The notes: a model not told the origin generated them from the sequence alone. A stretch of 34,117 nt of DNA from Nostoc sp. RI_552 (GCA_016124525.1 WGNO01000068.1:1-34117), one strand, 5' to 3'. Shown: positions 17,547-25,756, counted from the stretch's first letter. Made by a program: numbers and translations.

Positions 17547-18689
17547 CTATTTTTTGATTTGGATGTTCATTTCATAGTCGCCAAGGCGATTATCTACACA
17601 ACTGAGCGTAAATTTAGACCCCGATATGGCTCTACGGGAGGTAATTTTCTGCCCATTATAATCAATGCCTGGTAAGTCTGAACTTAATGGTACTAAGTAT
17701 AGTTTATCGCCCTGTCGTTCTAAGTATGCTCTTACTTTTCCACCAGGACAGGGGATACAATCTGCATAAGTTCCGTCATCTTCACCAATGGCGATTTTTT
17801 GCCTATTCTTTAACCGATATATTTGTTCTTCTTCTCCTGGAAATTCTATAGATAATTGCCAATTTTTCCGTAAGCGGTGTAGTTTATATCCTAACCCGCA
17901 TAAAAGCAGAATCATGGACAGTAAAATTAAACTTGGTAACCATAACTGCTGGCGTAAATAGGGGTTAACTAAACAAGTTTCTCGATTACCTGGTACCGGT
18001 GTGCAAAATTCTTGAACTGTGGGCTGAATATCAACAACAGTTAATGTATATGGTTGATTTTCCCCTGTGGTGATGGAGAGCGATCGCTTGTTAATAGGTA
18101 ATATTTTCATCCAGGCCTGACGCTCTTGACTTTCTGGAGAATCAGGAATTCGGAATGGACTATCAGCAGGAGTTTCTATCCATACTTTTGAACTAATCCC
18201 CGGTTCTGTAAATAAAGGCGCATCCGTTAGCCAAACCAGAGATTGTGACTTAATCGGTTGTTTTTTTTCCAGGCGATTATGATTAATCTGTGCAATACCT
18301 TGATAGATTGTTAACTCAGCCCGCTGAATATCTGTACCATAATACTTATGATCAGACGTTAACGGAATTTTTGCTAATAGTTGTTCAATATTTGCTTGGC
18401 TTTTATGAGTATATTTAATTGGCATTCCCAAGGGATTAACACTTGGTGTCACTGTCCCTAAAACTACATCTTGAGCAAACGGGACAATGTAAATGTAATC
18501 TCCTGGCCTAATACTGTGTTCAATTATCTGACGCAAGCGAATCCGACCTTCATTATTCAAGCCAACGCTTTCTGTCAAATCAATCGCTAAAACCACATCT
18601 CGTCCACCACTGAGCCTAGAGATTAAACTTAAGCCAAATTGTTGTGTACGAGTTATTTCTTGTCCAGGGGTAATTTTTGTTAAAGCCAC
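17547..18689 (-). CDS. von Willebrand factor A membrane protein, first gene of the tubulin-like cluster
   Basis: The 380-residue protein starts at GTG 18689. Residues about 32-200 form a vWA domain: a strand VVLAIDLTESVGL with a MIDAS-like Asp37-x-Thr39-x-Ser41, then a conserved Thr-Asp region (HKYYGTDIQRAEL) and SLVWLTDAPLF. A transmembrane helix lies near 250-270 (LPSLILLSMILLLCGLGYKL). The last 100 or so residues are beta-rich and resemble an FHA-like fold (YRLKNRQKIAIGEDDG, GIDYNGQKI), but the key FHA residues are not complete. If the vWA part is outside, the C-terminal domain faces the cytoplasm, though the reverse is possible. It leads the cluster and is 19 nt from the tubulin-like gene, so the two are surely co-transcribed. 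Confidence 0.84.
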   Translation of the reverse strand: MALTKITPGQEITRTQQFGLSLISRLSGGRDVVLAIDLTESVGLNNEGRIRLRQIIEHSIRPGDYIYIVPFAQDVVLGTVTPSVNPLGMPIKYTHKSQANIEQLLAKIPLTSDHKYYGTDIQRAELTIYQGIAQINHNRLEKKQPIKSQSLVWLTDAPLFTEPGISSKVWIETPADSPFRIPDSPESQERQAWMKILPINKRSLSITTGENQPYTLTVVDIQPTVQEFCTPVPGNRETCLVNPYLRQQLWLPSLILLSMILLLCGLGYKLHRLRKNWQLSIEFPGEEEQIYRLKNRQKIAIGEDDGTYADCIPCPGGKVRAYLERQGDKLYLVPLSSDLPGIDYNGQKITSRRAISGSKFTLSCVDNRLGDYEMNIQIKK

Positions 18690-18723
18690 AAATCAGACAG
18701 CCCCTAAAATATTATTTCACCAT

Positions 18724-18756
18724 TTTTTACAAGCTAGGCAGTCAAACTTGTAAAAA
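18724..18756 (-). promoter_or_regulatory. Operator-like 10-bp inverted repeat upstream of the vWA-tubulin cluster
   Basis: TTTTTACAAG (18724-18733) and CTTGTAAAAA (18747-18756) are perfect inverted repeats separated by 13 nt, so the centres of the arms are 23 bp apart, about two helical turns. The element lies 35-67 nt before the GTG start of the cluster, where a promoter should be. This fits a dimeric repressor or activator site. No clear -35/-10 pair is visible around it. Confidence 0.5.
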
Positions 18757-18813
18757 TAAGACAGCCAGCAATTATGTTGATATAATGTAGTATATACATA
18801 TAATTAAGGAAAT

Positions 18814-18840
18814 TTACCAGTAAGTTTAAATTACTGGTAT
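18814..18840 (-). terminator. Hairpin after the 83-residue gene
   Basis: TACCAGTAA (18815-18823) and TTACTGGTA (18831-18839) make a perfect 9-bp stem with a 7-nt loop, 88 nt after the stop codon of the minus-strand 83-residue gene. The T-run is poor (AATTTCC), so the terminator role is only likely. The surrounding 18690-18927 spacer is otherwise AT-rich and non-coding. Confidence 0.4.
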
Positions 18841-18927
18841 AATCATCCCCGCCACCATTGCCATTTTAAAATGCCTAATTTTGTTTACAGGTTGGTGAGA
18901 AAATTGGCCTATGGTAAACCGAAATTG

Positions 18928-19179
18928 TCAACCGTAGCGTTGGCGATAATAGCCCAAAATTTGCTCCACCCGTTGGCGACTTTCTGTTGTTGAGTTGGGT
19001 TGCCAACAAATCCATAAACCACTAATTTGACTTTCATTGTAATCAAATTCTGCGGATGCTTGGGGAATGACACAAACCTCTATTCCTTCGACTTGACGCA
19101 AATGGGCTGCTATTTCTCGGTAAACCGCCAGGGACAAACCTGGGAATTCAACTTTTTCTTGTTTTTCTTGACTTTCCAT
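18928..19179 (-). CDS. Small conserved hypothetical protein
   Basis: An 83-residue acidic/neutral protein with no signal peptide or membrane helix. A predicted helix (SLAVYREIAAHLRQVEGIEV) leads to strands (VCVIPQASAEFDYNESQISGLWICWQP) and a C-terminal helix (SRQRVEQILGYYRQRYG). I recall small proteins of this type as cyanobacteria-specific but know no function. It starts with ATG 19179. It lies downstream of psbO but behind the psbO terminator, so it is probably transcribed separately. Confidence 0.65.
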   Translation of the reverse strand: MESQEKQEKVEFPGLSLAVYREIAAHLRQVEGIEVCVIPQASAEFDYNESQISGLWICWQPNSTTESRQRVEQILGYYRQRYG

Positions 19180-19255
19180 ATTGATGAAGCTTCAACATTA
19201 GTGGCTGATATTGCTCAGTTCATAGGCTCTTCGCCTACCATTCTGGCAACTTCCC

Positions 19256-19297
19256 TAAAAAACCCATTTGCTTCCTTTAATTTAAAAGCAAATGGGT
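19256..19297 (-). terminator. Intrinsic terminator of psbO
   Basis: ACCCATTTGCTT (19262-19273) and AAGCAAATGGGT (19286-19297) form a perfect 12-bp stem with a 12-nt loop, followed on the minus strand by a run of six T (the A-run 19257-19262, which overlaps the last stem base). It lies 44 nt after the psbO stop. This is the clearest terminator in the window. Confidence 0.85.
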
Positions 19298-19340
19298 AAA
19301 CTCTTGGGTTCAAATTAATTACAGAATCATTCCAAGGAAT

Positions 19341-20177
19341 TTAGGCGCGATTTGGTTCGACCCGGGCATAAAAAAGACCCCGAATCTTAACTTCTTTAGG
19401 ATCGCCAGCACCTAAGTCAGTATCAGATGGTTGTTCGCTCTCGAAAGTACCAGCAATTTCACCAGTTGTGCTATCTACCTTGGCTACTTGCAAAGAAATT
19501 GTGCCATCAAGAGTTTCAACACGCTTGACATTAGCGCGGGTCAGTTCTTCATCATCAGCTTGGGCAGGAAGAGCTACGGCATTATCATAGCCAGTGACGA
19601 TACCACGACCTTTAGGATCTAGGAAAGAAGAACCACGGTAGGAAGGAACCTTGAAAGTACCTTCAAAGTCAGTAGAGGTATTGATGCTGGTCAAACCAGG
19701 TTGTGTTTGAGCAACTAAATCTTTGATGGTGAAGAGAAAAGGTACTGATTCACCACCAGGAAGTTTGACAGTAATGGCTTGGAAGTCCAGACCATCAGCT
19801 TCTACAAAAGTTAAGCTGTTATCTGGATTGACCTTCAAATCTCCTTGTACTTGGTCAATGGTAGAAGTGTATCTGGTCAACAATTTACCAGGGACAAACT
19901 CTGCTACCTGTCGTTTATTAGCGGGTTCTTCTTTGACAAAGAAACTGGTTGGTTCTAAACAAAGTTCTTTGAGCAAGTAAGACTGGCTTGATGCAATGGG
20001 AATAGAACCACGACTGATTTCTGACAGTTGGGGACATTTGTTAGCCAAGCCGGTACCACGAATTTGTTCGTAAGTAAGTAAATCCCTACTATTAGAAGAA
20101 GTGGGAGCATCACTGCAAGCAGTTAATAGCCCCAGGCACACAGCCAAGAATGCAACAATTAAAGCGCGATACCTCAT
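19341..20177 (-). CDS. psbO: Photosystem II manganese-stabilising protein
   Basis: PsbO is the 33-kDa lumenal extrinsic protein that stabilises the Mn4CaO5 cluster. I place the start at ATG 20177 (MRYRALIV...), because GAGG lies just upstream on the minus strand; the open frame could begin 6 codons earlier. The signal region ends in GLLTACSD, which has the form of a lipobox, so the protein may be lipid-anchored on the lumenal face. The mature part has the family's start (LLTYEQIRGTGLANKCPQL), the partner Cys of the disulfide in KELCLEP, and the motifs GGESVPFLFTIKDLVA and SSFLDPKGRG. The gene stands alone, with its own terminator at 19256. Confidence 0.97.
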   Translation of the reverse strand: MRYRALIVAFLAVCLGLLTACSDAPTSSNSRDLLTYEQIRGTGLANKCPQLSEISRGSIPIASSQSYLLKELCLEPTSFFVKEEPANKRQVAEFVPGKLLTRYTSTIDQVQGDLKVNPDNSLTFVEADGLDFQAITVKLPGGESVPFLFTIKDLVAQTQPGLTSINTSTDFEGTFKVPSYRGSSFLDPKGRGIVTGYDNAVALPAQADDEELTRANVKRVETLDGTISLQVAKVDSTTGEIAGTFESEQPSDTDLGAGDPKEVKIRGLFYARVEPNRA

Positions 20178-20601
20178 GGTCAACCTCAATCTCAAAAATT
20201 CATATCTAACTTATAAAACTAATGCCTACGGCATTTTCGGTGTTGCCCAAATGGTTCTGTATTGTGTTATGTGTTCCCACTACATACAGATACAGTCCAT
20301 TGCTTAATAGGGAAATTAGCCAGATCATACGATTTTTTTTAACTCAAGATCAAAGCTCTCTCCCATGATCCCAAAATACTTCCTTGCATTGACCTCCCTG
20401 GGAAACTGTGCTACAAGTCATTCCTGTCTAGTGTTGTGTTGAGAGACACTAAAGCTAAAACCTTTGCCAGAATTGACTCCTAGCTGCTGAAAACCCATCA
20501 TTTTCTACTTTTATTTATGCAATGGAAAATTGCTGAACATGAATAAAAGCTAAGAATCTCCGGTAAATTTGAGTAGGTTTCATTTACAAGGAGATAGTTG
20601 C
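20178..20601. other. psbO upstream / divergent spacer
   Basis: The divergent spacer between psbO and the small gene at 20602 has no coding sequence I can support. It holds a short perfect hairpin AATGCC-TAC-GGCATT (20221-20235), which would lie in the psbO leader or promoter, and an imperfect foldback at 20508-20549 (CTTTTATT/AATAAAAG outside, GCAAT/ATTGC inside) upstream of the plus-strand gene. No convincing -35/-10 pairs are visible. Confidence 0.4.
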
Positions 20602-20967
20602 ATGAGCAACCACAAAACTTCGGACTCAAGGAATTTATCCGAACAACTACAAGCCATCGCCACAGCAGTGTATGATATAGCTAGCCTTTCTCAAGGAGAC
20701 CCCATCGCCCTTTTGGCTTTGCTGCGCCATTTAGAACAGTTGCATCGAGATATCCGGGATAGTGCTTTTCAAGAAAGTTTGCCTGATAATCGCCAAAAAC
20801 TCTACTCTCTACTCAGAGATATTGAGTCTCAGGGAGGCTGGCCTTACATTGAGCGCATGAGACTGCAAACTTTCTTAGCCACTTTGCCAAGGGCAGCAAT
20901 GGAAGATCCTGGTCATGAGGAGCACAGTGATGATTTGCTGGAAAGCGATCGCTCCTTGAGCTGGTAA
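20602..20967 (+). CDS. Small conserved hypothetical protein upstream of ftsQ
   Basis: A 121-residue, mostly helical soluble protein without signal peptide (SEQLQAIATAVYDIASLSQGD, LALLRHLEQLHRDIRDSAF, an acidic Ser-rich tail). The start at ATG 20602 is set by a good AAGGAG (20588-20593), 8 nt away; the open frame reaches back to 20569. I do not recognise a family. The gene is separated from ftsQ by about 770 nt, so it need not belong to the division genes. Confidence 0.65.
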   Translation: MSNHKTSDSRNLSEQLQAIATAVYDIASLSQGDPIALLALLRHLEQLHRDIRDSAFQESLPDNRQKLYSLLRDIESQGGWPYIERMRLQTFLATLPRAAMEDPGHEEHSDDLLESDRSLSW

Positions 20968-21734
20968 GCTGAAAAGGTTTTTTTGATAAAAATTTACCTA
21001 TGTTCATAACTCTTAACTCATAAATCTCCAATTTAGCCCTTGGGGCTTATACCATCACAAACAAACCCATTACCCTCTTCAAAATTCCCGCCTTCCTGAA
21101 ACCCAGCATCTATACCAACCACAAACAAGCAGATGCTCAAAATGTCAATCCAGAAAATACTCTTTTGATCATGACTAACCAATACCAGTGTGTAAGAATT
21201 ACGGCTGATGTTAAAGGTTTAAATTGATTTGTCTTGATGACACCAACCTTTGACACTTTTTTTACACAGCAAGCAAATCACCATTGAGGTAAAAAGTAAC
21301 CCCATTGGCAAGTGTTGTCAACAACATCCCATCCTGTCCTGGCCTCCTCACCATCTGATGTCAACCAACAAAAACCAATAACTGATTATCTAAAATTCAG
21401 CTATCTACCCTTGTAACCCTTTAAATGAAAAATCTTTGATTTGTATATAAGAAAATTTTTACCATTCATCTTAGACCCATAACTAACTCACATTTGTGCC
21501 CCAATTTTGTATTTAATTTTACCTATTAATAATAGCTACCACTAGGCAAAAAAGTTACATTCGGTTTAAACTAAACATTGAAAACCTGAATAGAAAGAAT
21601 TCCTAGGAATTCTATTACTTAGATTTAGATGCCGATGTAATTCATATTGGAGTAAAAAAATTGTATAAATAACAACAGTTCAATTAATCCATATCAATAA
21701 TCTGAGCCTAACCAATAATCAGAAAGAGGTGGAA
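20968..21734. other. Long AT-rich spacer before ftsQ
   Basis: There is no gene I can support in this 767-nt gap. It contains a small hairpin AGCCC-TTG-GGGCT (21035-21047), possibly ending the upstream transcript, and a perfect 18-bp palindrome at 21596-21613 (AGAATTCCTAGGAATTCT), 122 nt upstream of the ftsQ start. The ribosome binding site of ftsQ, AGAGG (21725-21729), closes the region. Confidence 0.45.
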
Positions 21735-22556
21735 ATGGCTGGCATAGTATCAGTGTCCCAAAAGTATTTGTCCCAGCGCCGGCAAAAAATGCGTCGGCGG
21801 CAACAAATAAAAATTATTCAGGCTATTTGGCGAACTATTCTCACCAGTGCTTTAACTGGTGGTTTGCTGTGGGTAGCACTCCAACCAATATGGGTAATAA
21901 ATGCTCCCAAGCAAATTGTCATGAAATCAGGCAATCAACTATTCTCCCAAGCCGCGATTCAGTCAGTACTGGTGATATCCTATCCTCAATCTTTATGGCG
22001 CATTCAACCCCATGACATTGCCAACTCTTTAAAGCAACAACCCACCATTGCACAAGCAACTGTCAGTCGTCGCCTTTTTCCTCCTGGATTAAACATCGAA
22101 ATACAGAAAAGAGTACCTGTGGCAATAACTCAGAATCCAAAAAAACAATCTTCTGCCGACTTGTTAGATGGGACTGGAGTTTTGATACCCTTAGAAAAAT
22201 ACGCCTTACTCAACCCCAACATCAAACTCCCCAGCCTCAAAGTTTTAGGCACACCAGAACAATATCGCCCTTATTGGAGTCAACTTTATTTATCACTAAG
22301 TCAAAGTTCCGTGAAGATAATGGAAATTGATTGGCAAGATCCCACAAATATAATTTTGAAAACAGAACTGGGAAATATACATCTCGGTGCTATTAGTCCC
22401 CAGTTAACCGAACAAATCAAAGTACTCGCCCAAATGCGATATTTATCTGCCAAAATAGCTTCTAGTCAAATAAACTACATTGATTTGACAAATCCTGCCT
22501 CTCCCTTAGTACATCTGAACCAAACAAAGCCAGAGCTTAACCCCCAAACTCCTTAG
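21735..22556 (+). CDS. ftsQ: Cell division protein FtsQ/DivIB
   Basis: FtsQ is a bitopic divisome protein that links the cytoplasmic ring to the septal peptidoglycan machinery. The 273-residue product has a basic N-terminus (QRRQKMRRRQQIK), one transmembrane helix (about 33-52, ILTSALTGGLLWVALQPIWVI) and a POTRA domain (about 60-130: IVMKSGNQLFSQAAIQSVL ... ATVSRRLFPPGLNIEIQKRVPVAI), followed by the FtsQ domain. ATG 21735 is chosen over GTG 21729 because AGAGG (21725-21729) is correctly spaced for it. It is followed by ftsZ after 355 nt, the usual cyanobacterial pair. Confidence 0.93.
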   Translation: MAGIVSVSQKYLSQRRQKMRRRQQIKIIQAIWRTILTSALTGGLLWVALQPIWVINAPKQIVMKSGNQLFSQAAIQSVLVISYPQSLWRIQPHDIANSLKQQPTIAQATVSRRLFPPGLNIEIQKRVPVAITQNPKKQSSADLLDGTGVLIPLEKYALLNPNIKLPSLKVLGTPEQYRPYWSQLYLSLSQSSVKIMEIDWQDPTNIILKTELGNIHLGAISPQLTEQIKVLAQMRYLSAKIASSQINYIDLTNPASPLVHLNQTKPELNPQTP

Positions 22557-22911
22557 AAACCTGTGCCGCTCTCACCCTTGAATAACAAATAGTGGAGGAA
22601 ATTATGTGCTAAATGTGCAACATAGTGCTGAAAATATTAATATTTACTTGAAGTTATACAGATCAATTTAAAGTAAATGTAGGTATACTTTTCTGGAATT
22701 AGCTCTTATATAGCCTTCCGACACCGTGGTTTACCCAACTACCTGGCTATCAGCTGATACTATGGCAAACCTTCCCACTAACAATCTTGTTAAGGTTGGG
22801 AGTCGTGATAACAATAAAGAACAATGCCATAAATTTTGGCAGTGTCAAACTATGGTTGACTCTTAGGTGAATAACACCTGAAAAAGTCCTTTATCTAGCT
22901 TTAAAAATCCA
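22557..22911 (+). promoter_or_regulatory. ftsQ-ftsZ intergenic leader with micro-ORFs
   Basis: The 355-nt gap is longer than needed for simple coupling. A strong ribosome binding site GGAGGA (22594-22599) precedes ATG-TGC-TAA (22604-22612), and a 12-codon frame starts at 22613 and ends at 22651. Further on are a 12-bp palindrome TATCAGCTGATA (22748-22759) and a foldback TAACAA-TC-TTGTTA near 22782-22795. ftsZ itself has no visible Shine-Dalgarno. These elements suggest a leader with post-transcriptional control, but this is not proven. Confidence 0.35.
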
Positions 22912-24201
22912 ATGACACTCAATAATAACCAAGGGCTTACCTATAAAAACTCCCAGTCTCTCGGGCAGCAAGGCTTTCCGTTAGCAGTTAACTCCACTAA
23001 CCCCCTTAACAACTCTGGGATGAACTTTGGACAAAACCATGATAATAAAAAGATTTCTACGGAGAATAGCCGTATTGGTGAGATAGTACCGGGTCGAGTT
23101 GCCAACATCAAAGTGATTGGTGTCGGTGGGGGCGGTGGAAATGCGGTTAACCGCATGATTGAGTCTGATGTCACAGGAGTAGAATTTTGGTCAATCAACA
23201 CCGATGCTCAAGCTTTGACTTTGGCAGGTGCCCCCAGTCGATTGCAAATTGGACAGAAACTAACAAGAGGTTTAGGTGCAGGCGGTAATCCCGCCATTGG
23301 TCAAAAGGCAGCTGAAGAATCTCGAGACGAAATTGCTACAGCTTTAGAAGGAGCGGACTTAGTGTTCATCACCGCTGGTATGGGGGGCGGTACTGGCACA
23401 GGTGCAGCCCCAATTGTGGCAGAAGTAGCAAAGGAAATGGGAGCTCTGACAGTGGGCGTTGTCACACGTCCATTTATTTTTGAAGGCCGCCGTCGTACTA
23501 GCCAAGCAGAACAGGGTATTGAAGGGCTAAAAAGTAGAGTAGATACGCTAATTATTATTCCCAACAATAAATTGCTGGAAGTAATACCAGAGCAAACCCC
23601 TGTACAAGAAGCTTTTCGCTATGCAGATGATGTACTGCGTCAAGGGGTACAAGGTATTTCCGATATTATTACCATCCCTGGCTTGGTCAACGTTGACTTT
23701 GCTGATGTCAGAGCTGTGATGGCAGATGCGGGATCAGCATTAATGGGTATAGGTGTCAGTTCCGGAAAATCAAGAGCAAGAGAAGCAGCAATCGCGGCTA
23801 TTTCTTCGCCTTTATTAGAGTGTTCCATTGAAGGAGCTAGAGGAGTTGTCTTTAATATTACAGGTGGTAGTGATCTGACTTTACATGAAGTAAATGCTGC
23901 GGCCGAGGCAATATATGAAGTAGTTGATCCCAATGCCAACATTATTTTTGGAGCCGTGATTGATGACAGGCTCCAAGGTGAAGTGAGAATTACTGTTATT
24001 GCTACTGGTTTTACTGGTGAAATACAAGCAGCACCAACCCAAGCTGTGGCCGCCCCCAGGGTAGTAACTACTTCTAAGCGCTCAACGCCACAGCAACCAA
24101 CAGTTAATTCTTATCCCCCCACACCAGTTACCGAAACAAAAGAAAAAACCGGGTTAGATATTCCAGACTTTCTCCGTAGTCGGCGTACACCCCGTAATTA
24201 A
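22912..24201 (+). CDS. ftsZ: Cell division protein FtsZ
   Basis: FtsZ is the tubulin homologue that builds the division ring. The 429-residue protein has a 60-residue N-terminal extension typical of Nostoc-type FtsZ ([18 protein letters not shown]), then the GTPase core with [14 protein letters not shown], the tubulin signature [12 protein letters not shown], the T7 loop region [11 protein letters not shown], and a C-terminal variable linker ending in the divisome-binding peptide [12 protein letters not shown]. The start codon ATG 22912 is fixed by homology. No ribosome binding site is seen. It is co-directional with ftsQ. Confidence 0.98.
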   Translation: MTLNNNQGLTYKNSQSLGQQGFPLAVNSTNPLNNSGMNFGQNHDNKKISTENSRIGEIVPGRVANIKVIGVGGGGGNAVNRMIESDVTGVEFWSINTDAQALTLAGAPSRLQIGQKLTRGLGAGGNPAIGQKAAEESRDEIATALEGADLVFITAGMGGGTGTGAAPIVAEVAKEMGALTVGVVTRPFIFEGRRRTSQAEQGIEGLKSRVDTLIIIPNNKLLEVIPEQTPVQEAFRYADDVLRQGVQGISDIITIPGLVNVDFADVRAVMADAGSALMGIGVSSGKSRAREAAIAAISSPLLECSIEGARGVVFNITGGSDLTLHEVNAAAEAIYEVVDPNANIIFGAVIDDRLQGEVRITVIATGFTGEIQAAPTQAVAAPRVVTTSKRSTPQQPTVNSYPPTPVTETKEKTGLDIPDFLRSRRTPRN

Positions 24202-24234
24202 TAAATTGGCTATTAAAGTGGTAGATAAAACTTG

Positions 24235-24260
24235 CAGTCTCAGGTTTAGCTGAAGACTGT
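24235..24260 (+). terminator. Bulged hairpin after ftsZ
   Basis: CAGTCTCAG (24235-24243) and CTGAAGACTG (24250-24259) can pair over 9 bp with one bulged A and a 6-nt loop, 33 nt after the ftsZ stop. There is no T-run, only an AT-rich stretch, so confidence is low. Confidence 0.35.
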
Positions 24261-24285
24261 ATAAAATCTATTAGTTTAAAGTTTC

Positions 24286-24480
24286 ACAATCAAATTGCCG
24301 CAAGGCAGGGAAGGCGCTGAATAAATCATATCGTAAACTTTCCTTACCATGGCTTCAGCCCGGTTAGCAACATCAGTTTAGAATCCCCTGTGATTCCATC
24401 CAGGGGATAAATCAACCGCACAACAAAACACCAAGGATGCCGTCGGCACTTTTTTTGTGGCAGTAAATTACCAAAACTAA
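24286..24480 (+). mobile_element. Second IS200/IS605-like right-end scar
   Basis: The ftsZ-gshB gap (24202-24528) contains no gene. Bases 24347-24416 repeat the arrangement found at 5323-5450: CCATGGCT, GGTTAGCAAC, AGTTTAGAATCCCCT, a foldback CCCCT...AGGGG (24385-24405) and a terminal TCAACC. The identical blocks with different spacing look like two decayed copies of related element ends. No transposase frame is left. The family name is inferred from the look of such ends. Confidence 0.45.
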
Positions 24481-24528
24481 CCCACAAAAACAGTGTTTTA
24501 AATAGTAACTTTAATCAGGCAAATTTTG

Positions 24529-25497
24529 TTATTTTTTTAAAGTTTGCGAAATCCATGACATCACTTGTTCACCTAAGCGAGTACCATCTAGTCGGTCAAT
24601 TTCACGAATTCCCGTAGGGCTCGTCACATTGACCTCAGTGAGATAACCGCCAATGACATCAATCCCCACAAAAATTAAGCCATCTTGACGTAAACTCGCC
24701 CTTATTTCGGCACATATTTCATCCTCTCTTGGGGTAATGGTCGTTGGAGCAACAGTACCACCAGCAGCCATATTATTACGAAAGTCACTACCACTAGAAA
24801 GGCGATTGACCGCGCCAATTGGTTCTCCATTCAGGAGGATAATTCGCTTGTCTCCCGCTTTAGCTTCTGGTAAATAAGTTTGCACCATTACCGGCAACCG
24901 ACCACGTAGGGTACTGAGTTCAACAATGGAATTAAAGTTGCGATCGCCTGGTTGTAAGAATAAAATTCCTTCTCCAGCCTTGTTACCCAAAGGCTTGATA
25001 ATTGCTGCACCCTTAGCCTCAACAAATTTCCAGATAAACTGCTTGTCTGCACTGACAATGGTTTCTGGAATCGCATTAGTAAATTGCAGAGCATACATTT
25101 TTTCATTTGCTTTGCGAATACCACTGGGATTATTAATCACCAGAGTTTTTTGTTGATTGATGTAGTCTAGAACGTAAGTAGCATAAAGGTAAGAATCATC
25201 AACTGGTGGATCTTTCCGCATAAAAACAGCATCCATTGCTTCTAAAGATGTAAAGCAGGGATCACTCAACTTATACCAAGGATTCGCCGCTACCCAGCAT
25301 CCCTGTACTAACTGCACTGGAACAAGTTCTATCTGCCGTAACATCCCCCAAGCTTTGCTACCCACCACACTCAGCAGACTTGTCTCAGTTACCCAAATTT
25401 CATGTCCCAAGATTTGTGCTGCCTCCATAAGAGCAACACTAGTATCATGACAGGGGTCAAGCTCATGGATGGGATCAATAATAAAAGCCAGTTTCAC
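24529..25497 (-). CDS. gshB: Glutathione synthetase
   Basis: GshB joins gamma-glutamylcysteine and glycine with ATP to make glutathione in the cytoplasm. The protein has an ATP-grasp fold. Visible motifs are KLAFIIDPIHELDPCHDTS at the N-terminus, DPPVDDSYLYATYVLD, KPLGNKAGEGI, GDKRIILLNGEPIGAVNRL and EVNVTSPTGIREI near the C-terminus. I start it at GTG 25497, preceded by GAGG, which gives 322 residues and the normal N-terminus MKLAFIIDP; an ATG 6 codons upstream (25515) is also possible. It lies downstream of grxC on the same strand, with a 259-nt gap, a functional glutathione pair. Confidence 0.96.
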   Translation of the reverse strand: MKLAFIIDPIHELDPCHDTSVALMEAAQILGHEIWVTETSLLSVVGSKAWGMLRQIELVPVQLVQGCWVAANPWYKLSDPCFTSLEAMDAVFMRKDPPVDDSYLYATYVLDYINQQKTLVINNPSGIRKANEKMYALQFTNAIPETIVSADKQFIWKFVEAKGAAIIKPLGNKAGEGILFLQPGDRNFNSIVELSTLRGRLPVMVQTYLPEAKAGDKRIILLNGEPIGAVNRLSSGSDFRNNMAAGGTVAPTTITPREDEICAEIRASLRQDGLIFVGIDVIGGYLTEVNVTSPTGIREIDRLDGTRLGEQVMSWISQTLKK

Positions 25498-25756
25498 CTT
25501 ATTTGCCTCAATCATCCAGAATTTTTAGACTACCAAAAATTTGGCTTTAAAGCCCGGTCTTTCCAGAACGGCTTTTATTCAACTTCCTAATTAACTCCCT
25601 AATCTCATGATTTTTGACAAAGAGTTAGTCTTTAAGCCTGTGTTTCTAATTCACAGTAGCTAAAGCCACAAATTGCCTACATCCCCGCGTCTAAAGGCTC
25701 CTTTTCCGGTAAAAACCACTTGACAACACAATGGCTGCTGGGGAAAAAATCCCATG

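Noticed and set aside
10005..18689. A canonical Zorya defence system
   Set aside because: Only the ZorA/ZorB-like pair is present. No ZorC, helicase ZorD or nuclease ZorE is encoded, and the tubulin-like and vWA genes are not Zorya parts.
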